Positions 17,348 through 26,139 of a stretch of DNA of 64,000 nt are shown here, piece after piece. The notes under the pieces are model-generated. The model searched no databases. It was not told the origin of the DNA and worked only from the letters and a program-made list of their open reading frames with translations. A program made the translations under genes and the position numbers. Source of the DNA: CAYMZZ01 sp046297935 (GTDB lineage Bacteria; Bacteroidota; Bacteroidia; Chitinophagales; Chitinophagaceae). Location of the stretch: positions 62,001 to 126,000 of the forward strand of contig JBKBHA010000003.1 in NCBI GenBank assembly GCA_046297935.1. Reading direction: 5' to 3'. Each line of letters begins with the position of its first letter. The stretch's first letter is position 1.

Positions 17348-18355
17348 CTACTTTTCCCTGTTTTCATTCAAGGTTTGCCACAACAGGTCTTTCAGTTCGG
17401 TCAAACCTTTTTGTGTAACGGCGGAAATGAATAGATGAGGCACATCTGGGGGCAACTCCCTTTCAATTGCATCGGTCAGCTCCTGATCAAGCAAATCAGA
17501 CTTGCTGATCGCAATCACAAAATCTTTATGCAAAAGATCGGGGTTGTATTCCTCCAGCTCCTTTACCAGTATTTCAAACTCGCGACGATGGTCGCTGCTA
17601 TCGGCAGGTATCAGAAACAAGAGGATAGAGTTGCGTTCAATATGTCGCAAAAATCGGTGCCCCAACCCCCGACCTTCGGCAGCCCCTTCGATAATTCCTG
17701 GCAAATCTGCAATACAAAAACTGCGTCCATCGCGATATTCAACCATCCCCAGATTAGGAGTGATGGTGGTAAAGGCATAATCCGCAATTTTGGGCTTTGC
17801 CGCAGTTATTACGGATAGCAGGGTTGATTTGCCGGCGTTTGGAAAACCTACCAAACCCACATCGGCCAGCACTTTCAACTCCAGCACTTTCCATCCTTCG
17901 ATGCCAGGCAAACCAGGCTGGGCATATTCAGGAGCCTGGTTGGTAGCTGTTGCAAAATGGCTATTGCCCAGGCCGCCTTTCCCTCCGGGAAGCCAGATAA
18001 TTTCCTGACCATCCTCCAAAATCTCAACCTCTTTTTCACCTGTTTCTTCATCCATGGCAATGGTACCCAGGGGAACTTCCAGTACAATATCACGACCAAA
18101 AGCACCGGTTTTGTTATTGCCGCTTCCTCCTTCACCGTTGCCCGCCAACACGTTTTTGTGATAGCGCAAATGTAACAGGGTCCACAGGTTTCTATTGCCT
18201 TTCAGTATGATATGACCGCCCCGACCCCCGTCGCCACCGTCGGGCCCGCCCATAGCGGTAAATTTATTCCGCATAAAATGACGACTACCCGCACCTCCAT
18301 GACCGCTGCGGCAAAAAATTCGGATCTGGTCTACAAAATTGCTTTTTTCCAACAC
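17348..18355 (-). CDS. obg: GTPase Obg/CgtA (ribosome assembly)
   Basis: About 335 aa. The glycine-rich Obg fold occupies residues 1-160 (FVDQIRIFCRSGHGGAGSRH ... GGDGGRGGHIILKG), followed by the G domain: G1 GFPNAGKSTLL, G3 DLPGIIEGA, G4 SKSD, G5 SAVTQKG. The protein ends after the G domain, as usual in this phylum. The frame is open 51 codons further upstream to 18508, but similarity begins at EKSNFVDQI, so the start is GTG 18355 or TTG 18352; no ATG is available. It diverges from the S46 peptidase gene (ATG 18453). Confidence 0.95.
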   Translation of the reverse strand: MLEKSNFVDQIRIFCRSGHGGAGSRHFMRNKFTAMGGPDGGDGGRGGHIILKGNRNLWTLLHLRYHKNVLAGNGEGGSGNNKTGAFGRDIVLEVPLGTIAMDEETGEKEVEILEDGQEIIWLPGGKGGLGNSHFATATNQAPEYAQPGLPGIEGWKVLELKVLADVGLVGFPNAGKSTLLSVITAAKPKIADYAFTTITPNLGMVEYRDGRSFCIADLPGIIEGAAEGRGLGHRFLRHIERNSILLFLIPADSSDHRREFEILVKELEEYNPDLLHKDFVIAISKSDLLDQELTDAIERELPPDVPHLFISAVTQKGLTELKDLLWQTLNENREK

Positions 18356-18440
18356 GCTCAATTTGGGCAAAGATAGGCAGTGAGGCTGGCGAAGCGAAAC
18401 GGCAGGCCGCGGATATGCAACTTGCTTCAGGCGAATATGG

Positions 18441-18448
18441 TAATTTTG
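18441..18448 (+). promoter_or_regulatory. -7 box TAATTTTG, four bases before an ATG
   Basis: TAATTTTG matches the Bacteroidota -7 consensus TAnnTTTG and ends 4 nt before the S46 peptidase ATG (18453), implying an essentially leaderless transcript. Confidence 0.45.
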
Positions 18449-18452
18449 GAAT

Positions 18453-20618
18453 ATGAAAAGAATATTGCTTACCCTGGTGCTATCGGTTACGCTGTTACTT
18501 AAAGCCATGGCAGATGAAGGGATGTGGCTCCCTTTCCTGTTAGGGCAACAGGTTTATAATGACATGGTCAAAAAAGGACTTAAACTGACCCCTGAACAGT
18601 TGTACTCTATCAATAAAGCATCTTTAAAGGATGCAATAGTGATTTTCGGTGGCGGCTGTACAGGTGAGCTTGTAAGCGACCAGGGTTTGCTACTAACTAA
18701 CCACCATTGCGGGTATGATGTAATTGCAAATGCCAGTACGCTCCAGAACAATTACCTGCGCGATGGCTTTTATGCCGCCAATCGAAATGAGGAAATTCCA
18801 ACTACACTTTCTGTACAATTCCTGCTGCGCGTGCAGGACGTAACGGCGGAAGTACTCGATTCTTTAAAAGGTCTGGAAGGCATGGACCGCATTCAAAAAC
18901 AGAATTCCGTACTTGCAGGTATCAACAGCCGCATGAGCAAGGCTGATAGTTCTATTGAAACGAGAGTGAGCGCACTGTTTAAAGGCAATCAATATATCGC
19001 ATTCGTTTATCAACGATACAGCGATGTGCGTCTGGCCGGCACCCCTCCGGAATCTGTAGGAAAATTTGGTGGCGACACCGACAACTGGGAATGGCCGCGT
19101 CATACCGGTGATTTTTCAGTTTTCCGTATTTATATGTCGCCCAATGGCCAGCCCGCCACTTACGATGCTGCTAATATTCCACTAAAACCCCGCTGGTTCC
19201 TTCCCATTACCATTCGCCCCCGTAGAGAGGGAGAATTTGCCATGATCTGGGGCTACCCCGGCAGCACGAACAGATACGAAAGTTCCTATGGTATTGCACT
19301 TGCTACCGATGTTAACAATCCAGCGCTCGTAAAGCTTCGCACAGTTCGGCTGAAAAATATGTTCGAAGAAATGAAAAAAGATCCGTCAACCAAGTTAAAG
19401 CTTGCCAGCAGCTATGCCGGCACCGCGAACTACTGGAAATTTTATGACGGTGAAACCAAACAGCTTCTTCATTATGATGTAAAAGGACAAAAGCAGAAAG
19501 CCGAAGCAGTTTTTATTGCCTGGGCAAAAGACAAGTCTGAATACAAGTATATTTTTAGTGAGTGGGAAAAAGCTTATCGGGCATGGACTCCCTACGCAAA
19601 ACACCGCATGTATATCAATGAGGGAATACTGGGATCGCAACTCATCAACTTTGCAGCCACCTTGATACCTCTCGAAAATGCGCTCGTTAAAACCAGCACC
19701 CGGCCAGCCGATCTGAAGAAAGCAGTGGAACAGGCCAAACTTCAACGCGACCGTTTTCTGGAGGCATTCGACAGGGCTTCCGATCAAAAATCGATGGCCA
19801 GTATTGCCCGACTTTTTTATGAAGATGTTCCAAAAGAACAACATCCTGTTGGCTATTTTGGATCCGTCAAAAACCAGTATGGTCCCTTAAACGATGAACA
19901 AACCTGGCAAAAACTGGCAGCCGATATTTTTGGAAAAAGCTTTTTGCTGGACAACGATAAATGGGAGGAGTTTTTAGCTAAACCCGAGGCCTTAACGCTG
20001 CAGAATGATCCGGCATTTGCCTACGCCAGCCGCTTTCTGGTCAACTACAATAGCAAGTACCTGCCTCTTTACCAGCAATTTTTTAGCCGCAACAACGATC
20101 TGGGCAGGCTCTATCTGAAAGGGATTATGGAAATGGACCCGGCGCGAAAAAACAAAATGTATCCCGATGCAACGTTCACTATGCGCGTGAGCTACGGGGC
20201 CGTAAAATCGTACCGGCCAAAAGATGGGGTAAACTATGATTACGTTACAACTTCACGCGGAGTGTTGGAAAAATATAAACCCGGCGACTACGAATTTGAT
20301 CTGCCTGCGAAGCAGGTTGAAATGTTTCGAAAAAAAGATTTTGGCATCTATGCCGATCCGGTGAAAAAGGAACTGGTTACCGGCTTCATCACCAGCAATG
20401 ATATTACAGGCGGCAATTCAGGTTCGCCGGTTATTAACGAAAATGGACACCTGATGGGGCTGGCTTTTGATGGAAACTACGAAGCGCTTAGTCATAAACT
20501 TGCTTACGATAAGGAATTAAATCGCACTATTTGTGTCGATATCCGTTATGTATTATGGTGCATCGACAAACTGGGAGGTGCAGGGCATTTGATAAAGGAA
20601 ATGAAGATCATCAGATAG
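18453..20618 (+). CDS. S46 family dipeptidyl peptidase, DPP7-like
   Basis: 721 aa periplasmic serine peptidase releasing dipeptides from oligopeptides. Signal peptide at 1-20. Catalytic triad by family pattern: His85 (TNHHCGYD), Asp220 (WPRHTGDFS), Ser656 (GNSGSPVINENG). In this family the residue 18 after the catalytic Ser sets P1 preference; here it is Gly674 (LAFDGN), as in DPP7 (hydrophobic P1), rather than Arg as in DPP11 (acidic P1). Length is normal. Two genes downstream is a dipeptide epimerase, which suggests a peptide-scavenging theme. The specificity call is an inference from one residue. Confidence 0.95.
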   Translation: MKRILLTLVLSVTLLLKAMADEGMWLPFLLGQQVYNDMVKKGLKLTPEQLYSINKASLKDAIVIFGGGCTGELVSDQGLLLTNHHCGYDVIANASTLQNNYLRDGFYAANRNEEIPTTLSVQFLLRVQDVTAEVLDSLKGLEGMDRIQKQNSVLAGINSRMSKADSSIETRVSALFKGNQYIAFVYQRYSDVRLAGTPPESVGKFGGDTDNWEWPRHTGDFSVFRIYMSPNGQPATYDAANIPLKPRWFLPITIRPRREGEFAMIWGYPGSTNRYESSYGIALATDVNNPALVKLRTVRLKNMFEEMKKDPSTKLKLASSYAGTANYWKFYDGETKQLLHYDVKGQKQKAEAVFIAWAKDKSEYKYIFSEWEKAYRAWTPYAKHRMYINEGILGSQLINFAATLIPLENALVKTSTRPADLKKAVEQAKLQRDRFLEAFDRASDQKSMASIARLFYEDVPKEQHPVGYFGSVKNQYGPLNDEQTWQKLAADIFGKSFLLDNDKWEEFLAKPEALTLQNDPAFAYASRFLVNYNSKYLPLYQQFFSRNNDLGRLYLKGIMEMDPARKNKMYPDATFTMRVSYGAVKSYRPKDGVNYDYVTTSRGVLEKYKPGDYEFDLPAKQVEMFRKKDFGIYADPVKKELVTGFITSNDITGGNSGSPVINENGHLMGLAFDGNYEALSHKLAYDKELNRTICVDIRYVLWCIDKLGGAGHLIKEMKIIR

Positions 20619-20728
20619 CGGCCGAGCAGTTGAAAGCAGTAGACATTTGTGCACTGAATGAGTCTCTATGATTCAGCTGTTTCAGGATAAACGCCTCAAA
20701 CACTTTATTTTCGCCTGAAAGATTGTAG

Positions 20729-21388
20729 TTGCGTCTGTTTACCACAATAGCATTTCTCGCGTTGACCCTGGCTTGTCAGGCGCAGTTCCGTTTTTCGTTG
20801 TCAACTGACTTCGATGTACAGAGAAATTTTTCGCCCAAACAACAGTATTGGGCTATTGGGCAAACAATACGTGGCGAATGGCATGCAAGGCCACGCACGG
20901 GGTTCTATGGATGGCTTTGCTACTATAACTGGGGGCGATTCAGCAATGAACTGGAGGCAGTGGCGCGAGACCCTGGCACAAGTCCAGCCGTTATTCCTTA
21001 TCGCAATCGGGCCCGTATGCGATTTACTCAACTATCGGTAGGGCTAAAGCATTATATAAAGGGCCATTTCGAGGCGGAAGAAGGATGGAATTTATACGGA
21101 CTTGCCGGACTGGGTGCTCTCATGGGTGCCGTAGACAATTCCCCGGGCATTGCTTTGCCAGACACCATACAGTATCAGGTACCGGTATTGGATGGCAAAC
21201 ACCGTTTTAACCGCCTCACTCTTGATCTGGGCGTAGGAATTGAAATGCCTGTTGGCGGCGATTTGTTTTTATATACCGAAGCCAGGAGTCTGATTCCGCT
21301 AACGTATTTCCCCAGTCCGATCATGGCCAATAGTTACTATACTCCTTTAACCGGTGTTCTCGCTGTGGGCGTTCGAATGCTGTTTTGA
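20729..21388 (+). CDS. Outer-membrane beta-barrel-like protein
   Basis: 219 aa, exported. An in-frame TAG at 20726 forces the start to TTG 20729, giving the signal peptide MRLFTTIAFLALTLACQA followed by QFRF. The body alternates polar and aromatic residues (GFYGWLCYYNWGRFSNELEA, RMRFTQLSVGLKHYIKGHF, DLFLYTEARSLIPL) and ends in hydrophobic VGVRMLF with a terminal Phe, a pattern typical of outer-membrane barrels. No specific family recognised. It lies 12 nt before the dipeptide epimerase gene and may be co-transcribed with it. Confidence 0.75.
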   Translation: MRLFTTIAFLALTLACQAQFRFSLSTDFDVQRNFSPKQQYWAIGQTIRGEWHARPRTGFYGWLCYYNWGRFSNELEAVARDPGTSPAVIPYRNRARMRFTQLSVGLKHYIKGHFEAEEGWNLYGLAGLGALMGAVDNSPGIALPDTIQYQVPVLDGKHRFNRLTLDLGVGIEMPVGGDLFLYTEARSLIPLTYFPSPIMANSYYTPLTGVLAVGVRMLF

Positions 21389-21400
21389 AAATTTCTGAAA

Positions 21401-22519
21401 ATGATTCACTCGCTTACCATTAGCTCCATTGAATTATATAAACTTCAAATTCCTCTGCACGAGCCCTTCGTAATTTCGTTGGGGCCGATCTACGCAGCAG
21501 AGAACGTAATGGTGATCATTCGCACGCGCGAAGGCCTGACCGGCTATGGTGAATGCAGCCCGTTCATGACCATCAACGGCGAAAGCGCAGATACCGGAAT
21601 GGTAGTGGGGCGTTATTTTGCAAACGCGATGTTAGGGAAAGATGCCCTGGCATTGCCTGAACGAATTGCTGAGATGGATCGCATCATCTATGGCAACTAC
21701 AGCATCAAGAGTGCTTTTGATATGGCCCTTTACGATCTGGCTTCCAAAGCGGCCGAACAACCCCTGTATGCTTTTCTGGGTGGCACAAAAAAGGAGAACA
21801 TATACACCGATTACACAGTGAGTCTCGGTACACCCCAGGATATGGCGAGTGCTGCTCTCCGAATCAAACAGCAGGGCTTTCCGGCAATCAAGGTGAAGCT
21901 TGGCTCAAATGGATCGATGGATGTGCAACGGATGCGCGCCATCCGTGAGGCCGTAGGGCCCGATATTCCCCTGCGTATTGACGCTAACCAGGGCTGGAGT
22001 TTATATGAAGCCATCAATACCCTCGAAGCACTTGCTCCGCTCAACATCCAGCATTGCGAAGAACCTATCCCGCGTTGGGGCATCCTGGATTTGCCCACCG
22101 TGCGCGAAAAAAGCTCTATCCCGATCATGAGCGATGAAAGCTGTGGCGATCCGCACGATGCTGAACGGCTGATTCGATTGAAGGCCTGCGATATGTTGAA
22201 CATCAAGCTCGGCAAATCGGGAGGAATCTGGAAAGCGAACCAGATCGTCAGGCTCGCCGAGGCCGCAGGAATCCATTTGCAGGTGGGCGCCTTTATGGAA
22301 TCAAGGCTGGCGATGAGCGCCTTTGCACATTTCGCCTGCAGCAGTCCGTTGATAGAGCACTACGACTTCGACACCTGCCTCATGTTTTCCGAAGATCCGA
22401 TTCAGGGAGGAATCAACTATGCACCCAACGGGCATATCACACTGCCAGACGAACCCGGTATCGGCGCCAGCATCAAAGAAGAATGGCTGGAGAAGCTGGA
22501 AAAAGTTGTTTGCTGTTAG
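21401..22519 (+). CDS. Dipeptide epimerase, enolase superfamily (L-Ala-D/L-Glu epimerase-like)
   Basis: 372 aa enzyme of the muconate-lactonising subgroup. N-terminal capping domain 1-130; barrel with the KxK motif (AIKVKLGSNG), metal ligands in RIDANQGW, CEEPI and SDESCG, and the second catalytic Lys in NIKLGKSGG. These residues match dipeptide epimerases, which invert the second residue of dipeptides such as L-Ala-L-Glu, often from peptidoglycan recycling. Position next to a dipeptidyl peptidase supports dipeptide substrates. Other enolase-superfamily racemases remain possible. Confidence 0.88.
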   Translation: MIHSLTISSIELYKLQIPLHEPFVISLGPIYAAENVMVIIRTREGLTGYGECSPFMTINGESADTGMVVGRYFANAMLGKDALALPERIAEMDRIIYGNYSIKSAFDMALYDLASKAAEQPLYAFLGGTKKENIYTDYTVSLGTPQDMASAALRIKQQGFPAIKVKLGSNGSMDVQRMRAIREAVGPDIPLRIDANQGWSLYEAINTLEALAPLNIQHCEEPIPRWGILDLPTVREKSSIPIMSDESCGDPHDAERLIRLKACDMLNIKLGKSGGIWKANQIVRLAEAAGIHLQVGAFMESRLAMSAFAHFACSSPLIEHYDFDTCLMFSEDPIQGGINYAPNGHITLPDEPGIGASIKEEWLEKLEKVVCC

Positions 22520-22830
22520 AGTGTTTAGGTGTTTAGTTGTTGGGTTGTGTACCTGCCTGCCGGCAGGTAGGGTTGTTTAGTCGTTGGGTTTGTTGGCTGT
22601 ATCTACAGGAACAGAACTTTTGCGCTCTATGCAAGTTGGCGCAACAAAACGCATTTCTGTTCCCACAGATTTACGCAGATTTTTACACAGATTTACGCAG
22701 ATTATTTTCCACTTACCACGCTCCAACGCATGCGTTGGAGCTACAAATCACTCACTACTCACCTCTCACCATTCACCTTTCACCTCTCACCTCTCACCTC
22801 TCACCTTTCACCTCTCACCTTTCACCTCTC
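22520..22830. repeat. Composite repeat element entering the 3-prime end of mnmD
   Basis: Contains, in order: TTAGGTGTTTAGTTGTTGGG words, a near-perfect CCTGCCTGCCGGCAGGTAGG palindrome (22552-22571), a copy of the core seen at 6320-6410 (22607-22616 against 22655-22680, TTCTGTTCCCACAG), a perfect 22-bp palindrome centred on CATG (22720-22741), and a 7-nt array of CACCTCT/CACCTTT words (22757-22830). The last words encode the final residues GEVKGER and stop of mnmD on the minus strand. Confidence 0.85.
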
Positions 22831-23494
22831 CCCGCAGCATTTCTCTCTTACCCGGCGGACCGGGAATTTTCTCCACCTTCCATCCCGCGGCCTGCATGTT
22901 GCGCCTGACATCGCCCTTGCTGCAGTAAGTGGTAAGTATGGCGTTCACCTCGCACATTGAAGCCAGCATCGCAAACGCCTCTCGTGTCCATAGTTCAGGT
23001 TGTGCACCGGGGGCAAATGCATCAAAATACACTAATTGCCAGGGTTGAGCGGGCGCTTTCAGGTCAATTAGGTCTGTAGGTAATTTAGTCAGTTGAAAGC
23101 CTTGTCTTATTTCCACCGGCAATCCCCATTCGCTACTATGCATTCTTAAGAATTCAGTTCTCAACCCCATCTTTGCCTCGGTGTCGCAATAGTTCAACTG
23201 CTCAGCCAGTTCCATCGATATCGGAAACTTTTCAATGCTGCTGTATTCCACAGATATTCCATGTTCACTCGCGTATTCCAGTGTAAGAAGGGCATTCAGA
23301 CCGGTGCCAAAGCCCATCTCCAGTATTCGCACCGAAGCCGACCCATTTCGCTGAAGCCAGTATGCTAACCCAGCTTTAATGAATACGTGGTTTGATTCCT
23401 GCTCCGCGCCATGTATCGAATGATACGTTAGTTGCAATTCAGGAATGGCAATACTATGCGAACCGTCGCGGGTTTCAATTCTTTTTCGTTCCAC
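22808..23494 (-). CDS. mnmD: tRNA 5-methylaminomethyl-2-thiouridine methyltransferase MnmD
   Basis: 228 aa stand-alone MnmD, the methyltransferase half of MnmC, which completes mnm5s2U34 in tRNA. SAM-binding motif ILEMGFGTGLNALLTLEYA and the family motif VYFDAFAPGAQPELWTREAF, then LTTYCSKGDVRRNMQAAGW and PGPPGKREM are present. The last seven codons and the TGA are supplied by the CACCTTT/CACCTCT repeat array, so the natural C-terminus has been replaced or extended by repeat sequence. It diverges from the alkA-like gene. Confidence 0.9.
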   Translation of the reverse strand: MERKRIETRDGSHSIAIPELQLTYHSIHGAEQESNHVFIKAGLAYWLQRNGSASVRILEMGFGTGLNALLTLEYASEHGISVEYSSIEKFPISMELAEQLNYCDTEAKMGLRTEFLRMHSSEWGLPVEIRQGFQLTKLPTDLIDLKAPAQPWQLVYFDAFAPGAQPELWTREAFAMLASMCEVNAILTTYCSKGDVRRNMQAAGWKVEKIPGPPGKREMLRGEVKGER

Positions 23495-23567
23495 TCTTCA
23501 AATTTCGCCATTCCGAATCTGTTTTATACTTAATTTTTCAGTCGCATTTATTTTAAAAAACGGCCAG

Positions 23568-24167
23568 TTGGAATACATTATTCATTTGTCAAAAGACCGG
23601 CGTTTGCGGCCCCTGCTCGAACAGGCAGAACCCATTCGCCTGGTGAAGCGCCGCAATATCTGTAATTATTTGTGTGCATCGATCATGAGTCAGCAGCTTA
23701 GCGTGAAAGTGGCCGACATCATTTACGCGCGATTTTTAGGGCTGTACGGCGGTCGACAGCCTTTGCCGCAGCAGATCCTCGATACATCCGATGAACAACT
23801 GCGTGCTATCGGGCTCAGCTACGCTAAGCTTCGTTATGTAAAGAATGTTGCGGAATTTGAGCTGGCAAGTGGCATGGACGCCAGAAAGCTGGGTAAAATG
23901 AGCGATGAAGAAGTGATTGCTTACCTCACACAAATTAAGGGTGTGGGTCGCTGGACGGTTGAAATGCTTCTGATGTTTGCCCTTGGCCGCGAAGATGTGC
24001 TTGCGCTGGATGACCTTGGCATACAACAGGCAATGACAAAACTATACAAACTGAAATCAGACAATCGAAAGGAACTCAAAGCTTCTATGGAACGCATTGG
24101 CGCCACCTGGGCTCCCTATAGAACCTACGCGTGTAAATTGTTGTGGGGCTGGAAAGATGCGAAATAG
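23568..24167 (+). CDS. DNA-3-methyladenine glycosylase II-like (HhH-GPD)
   Basis: 199 aa AlkA-type base-excision glycosylase lacking the N-terminal AlkA domain. The helix-hairpin-helix is IKGVGRWTVEMLLMFALG and the catalytic Asp follows in LALDDLGIQQA. The conserved opening ICNYLCASIMSQQLSVKVAD is present. The frame is open from 23445, but similarity starts near LEYIIHLSKDRRLRP, so TTG 23568 is the best start. It removes alkylated purines from DNA. A second, distinct member occurs at 60413-61069. Confidence 0.88.
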   Translation: MEYIIHLSKDRRLRPLLEQAEPIRLVKRRNICNYLCASIMSQQLSVKVADIIYARFLGLYGGRQPLPQQILDTSDEQLRAIGLSYAKLRYVKNVAEFELASGMDARKLGKMSDEEVIAYLTQIKGVGRWTVEMLLMFALGREDVLALDDLGIQQAMTKLYKLKSDNRKELKASMERIGATWAPYRTYACKLLWGWKDAK

Positions 24168-24186
24168 GCTTTGATTTTTGACTTTT

Positions 24187-24945
24187 TTAAACCATCGCCT
24201 CTGCCCATTGCCTGAACTCCGCCACACGATCGCGGCTGATGATCATTCCTTCTTCGTCGGTATGGCCACATTTCAAATCAACTTTCAACCGGTTGTTGTA
24301 GTAAGGCTTTACCTGTTGAATGGCTCCAATACGCACAATATAGCGTCGGCTCAGTCGGAAAAATTCTGAAGGATCAAGCAATTGTTCCAGCCTTTCGAGG
24401 GTATGATCAACCACATACCTGTGCCCTTCGTGATCAACGAGGTGAACAATTTTGTTGTCGGCCTGAAAATAGGCCACCTGTTCCTGGTCAATAAAAAAAA
24501 GTCGTTGGCCCACTTTCCCCAGAAAGCGTTTTTTGTATGACGGGCTAGTTGCTGGCGATAGTTTGCTGTAATCAGCTGGCGCCGCCTGGCTGGTCCAGCG
24601 GCGGTACTTATTGATTGCCGCTGCCAGTGCCTCCTGTGTTACAGGTTTCAGAATATAGTCTATGCTCAACATTTTGAATGCTTCAAGCGCATATTGATCA
24701 AAAGCTGTGGTAAAAATGACGGGACGATCAATTTGAACCTGCCGGAATATCTCGAAACAATGTCCGTCGCTTAAGTGAATATCCATCAAAAACAAATCGG
24801 GCGATCGGTGAGCTTGCAGATACTTCACCGTGCCTTCGATGCTATCCAGGCAGGCCACCACCTCAATACCTGAGTCGTAATTATGCAACAATGTCCGTAG
24901 ACGTTCAGCAGCCAATTTTTCATCTTCCAGTAAAAGCACTTTCAT
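24187..24945 (-). CDS. LytTR-family response regulator
   Basis: 252 aa. Receiver domain 1-120 with phosphoacceptor Asp55 (LFLMDIHLSD) and Lys in ILKPVTQEA; LytTR DNA-binding domain about 150-250 (FIDQEQVAYFQADNKIVHLV, RLSRRYIVRIGAIQQVKPYY). The gene lies 5 nt after the kinase gene on the same strand and forms a LytS/LytR-type pair common in Bacteroidota. The target genes cannot be predicted. Confidence 0.94.
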   Translation of the reverse strand: MKVLLLEDEKLAAERLRTLLHNYDSGIEVVACLDSIEGTVKYLQAHRSPDLFLMDIHLSDGHCFEIFRQVQIDRPVIFTTAFDQYALEAFKMLSIDYILKPVTQEALAAAINKYRRWTSQAAPADYSKLSPATSPSYKKRFLGKVGQRLFFIDQEQVAYFQADNKIVHLVDHEGHRYVVDHTLERLEQLLDPSEFFRLSRRYIVRIGAIQQVKPYYNNRLKVDLKCGHTDEEGMIISRDRVAEFRQWAEAMV

Positions 24946-24950
24946 AGATG

Positions 24951-25979
24951 TCAGTTTAGGCTTAACAAAGGCAGCTCTACCTCAAACGCTTCGGTGGTTT
25001 GTCTCACTATAACGTCGCGGCCGCTAATGAGTTCATATCGTTGCCGGATATTTCTGAGCCCAATTTGGGAAGACGCCTCCGATACCTGACGCGGCTGAAG
25101 ATTGTTTCGAACAATAAGAGTTTGATTCCCATTGGCATATATCTCAATTCGAAGTGGTTTCGACGGCGATACTACGTTGTGCTTAATGGCGTTTTCAATC
25201 AACATTTGCAGCGCAATTGGTATCACGTACAGGTTCCGGCTTTCGGGGCTGATATCCACGGAAACCTCCAATCCTGCATCGAAACGCTTTCGGAGAAGAT
25301 ATAAATAGGGCTGTACAAACTCCAGTTCCGACCGCAGCTCTACCAGTTCTTTGTCCTGATTTGCCAGCACATAGCGATAAACTTTCGAGAACTCCTCAAT
25401 GAAATGGTTGGCGTCAGGATTTTCCCTGATCACCATGCCGGATAACACATTCAGATTATTGAAAAGGAAGTGCGGATTAATCTGGCTTTTCATGAGTTGG
25501 ATCTGTGCCTGTGCGCTGCTTTTCCGCAAATCCGCCGCCTCGGCCCAATGCCGTTGATACTCCTGAAAAAAGAAATAAATCGTATTGAGCAAATGGAAAA
25601 AAAGGCTCAACAGCCCGGCATAAATGATATTCAGCTTCTGCGGGTTCAGATTTTGCTGCCAGCTGTAGTCGTGAAAAACCTGGCCTGCCAGATACACTAC
25701 AAAAAACGTGGATAAGATAGAAAAACTGCTGCCAGCAATGAAAAATCCAATCAGGAAACGCCATTTGCTTCGGGCAGGCGGAATTTTTCTTTGAACAAGC
25801 GGCTCCAGTACTCGATTACCTTCCCAGGTCAGGTATGTAATGGCAGTTATGACCAAAAGAGCGGAGTACCACTCAATGGTGATCTGGAAATAGTAGTACA
25901 CATCGCAAAACACAGTGTTGAGAAAAGTGTAAAGCGACAGCACAAATAAAAACAGGTATCGGTATCTATGCCGGAACAT
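24951..25979 (-). CDS. LytS/YpdA-type sensor histidine kinase
   Basis: 342 aa from ATG 25979 (MFRHRYRYLFLF); an upstream TTG at 25997 would add six residues. Four membrane helices lie in residues 8-135. Phosphoacceptor His170 sits in QINPHFLFNNLNVLSGM, the His_kinase signature; the ATPase N-box is MLIENAIKHNVV and the G-box IGLRNIRQRYEL. No ligand-binding domain other than the membrane part. Operonic with the LytTR regulator, its partner. Confidence 0.93.
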   Translation of the reverse strand: MFRHRYRYLFLFVLSLYTFLNTVFCDVYYYFQITIEWYSALLVITAITYLTWEGNRVLEPLVQRKIPPARSKWRFLIGFFIAGSSFSILSTFFVVYLAGQVFHDYSWQQNLNPQKLNIIYAGLLSLFFHLLNTIYFFFQEYQRHWAEAADLRKSSAQAQIQLMKSQINPHFLFNNLNVLSGMVIRENPDANHFIEEFSKVYRYVLANQDKELVELRSELEFVQPYLYLLRKRFDAGLEVSVDISPESRNLYVIPIALQMLIENAIKHNVVSPSKPLRIEIYANGNQTLIVRNNLQPRQVSEASSQIGLRNIRQRYELISGRDVIVRQTTEAFEVELPLLSLN

Positions 25980-26139
25980 AACACTACACAGTATCAAAAA
26001 AATGGGGCTTCCGGACTACTTGGGATACGGGACTGGTTAAAGCCTATACGTTTTTTTCTTCCGTCTCCGTTTCTCCCGGAATGCCCCACACGATTGGGTC
26101 TTTCAAAGGTTACACGTCCACATGAATGAGAAATCTTTC

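Noticed and set aside
18356..18508. 51-codon extension of Obg
   Set aside because: It lacks Obg similarity and would overlap the promoter and start of the divergent peptidase gene.
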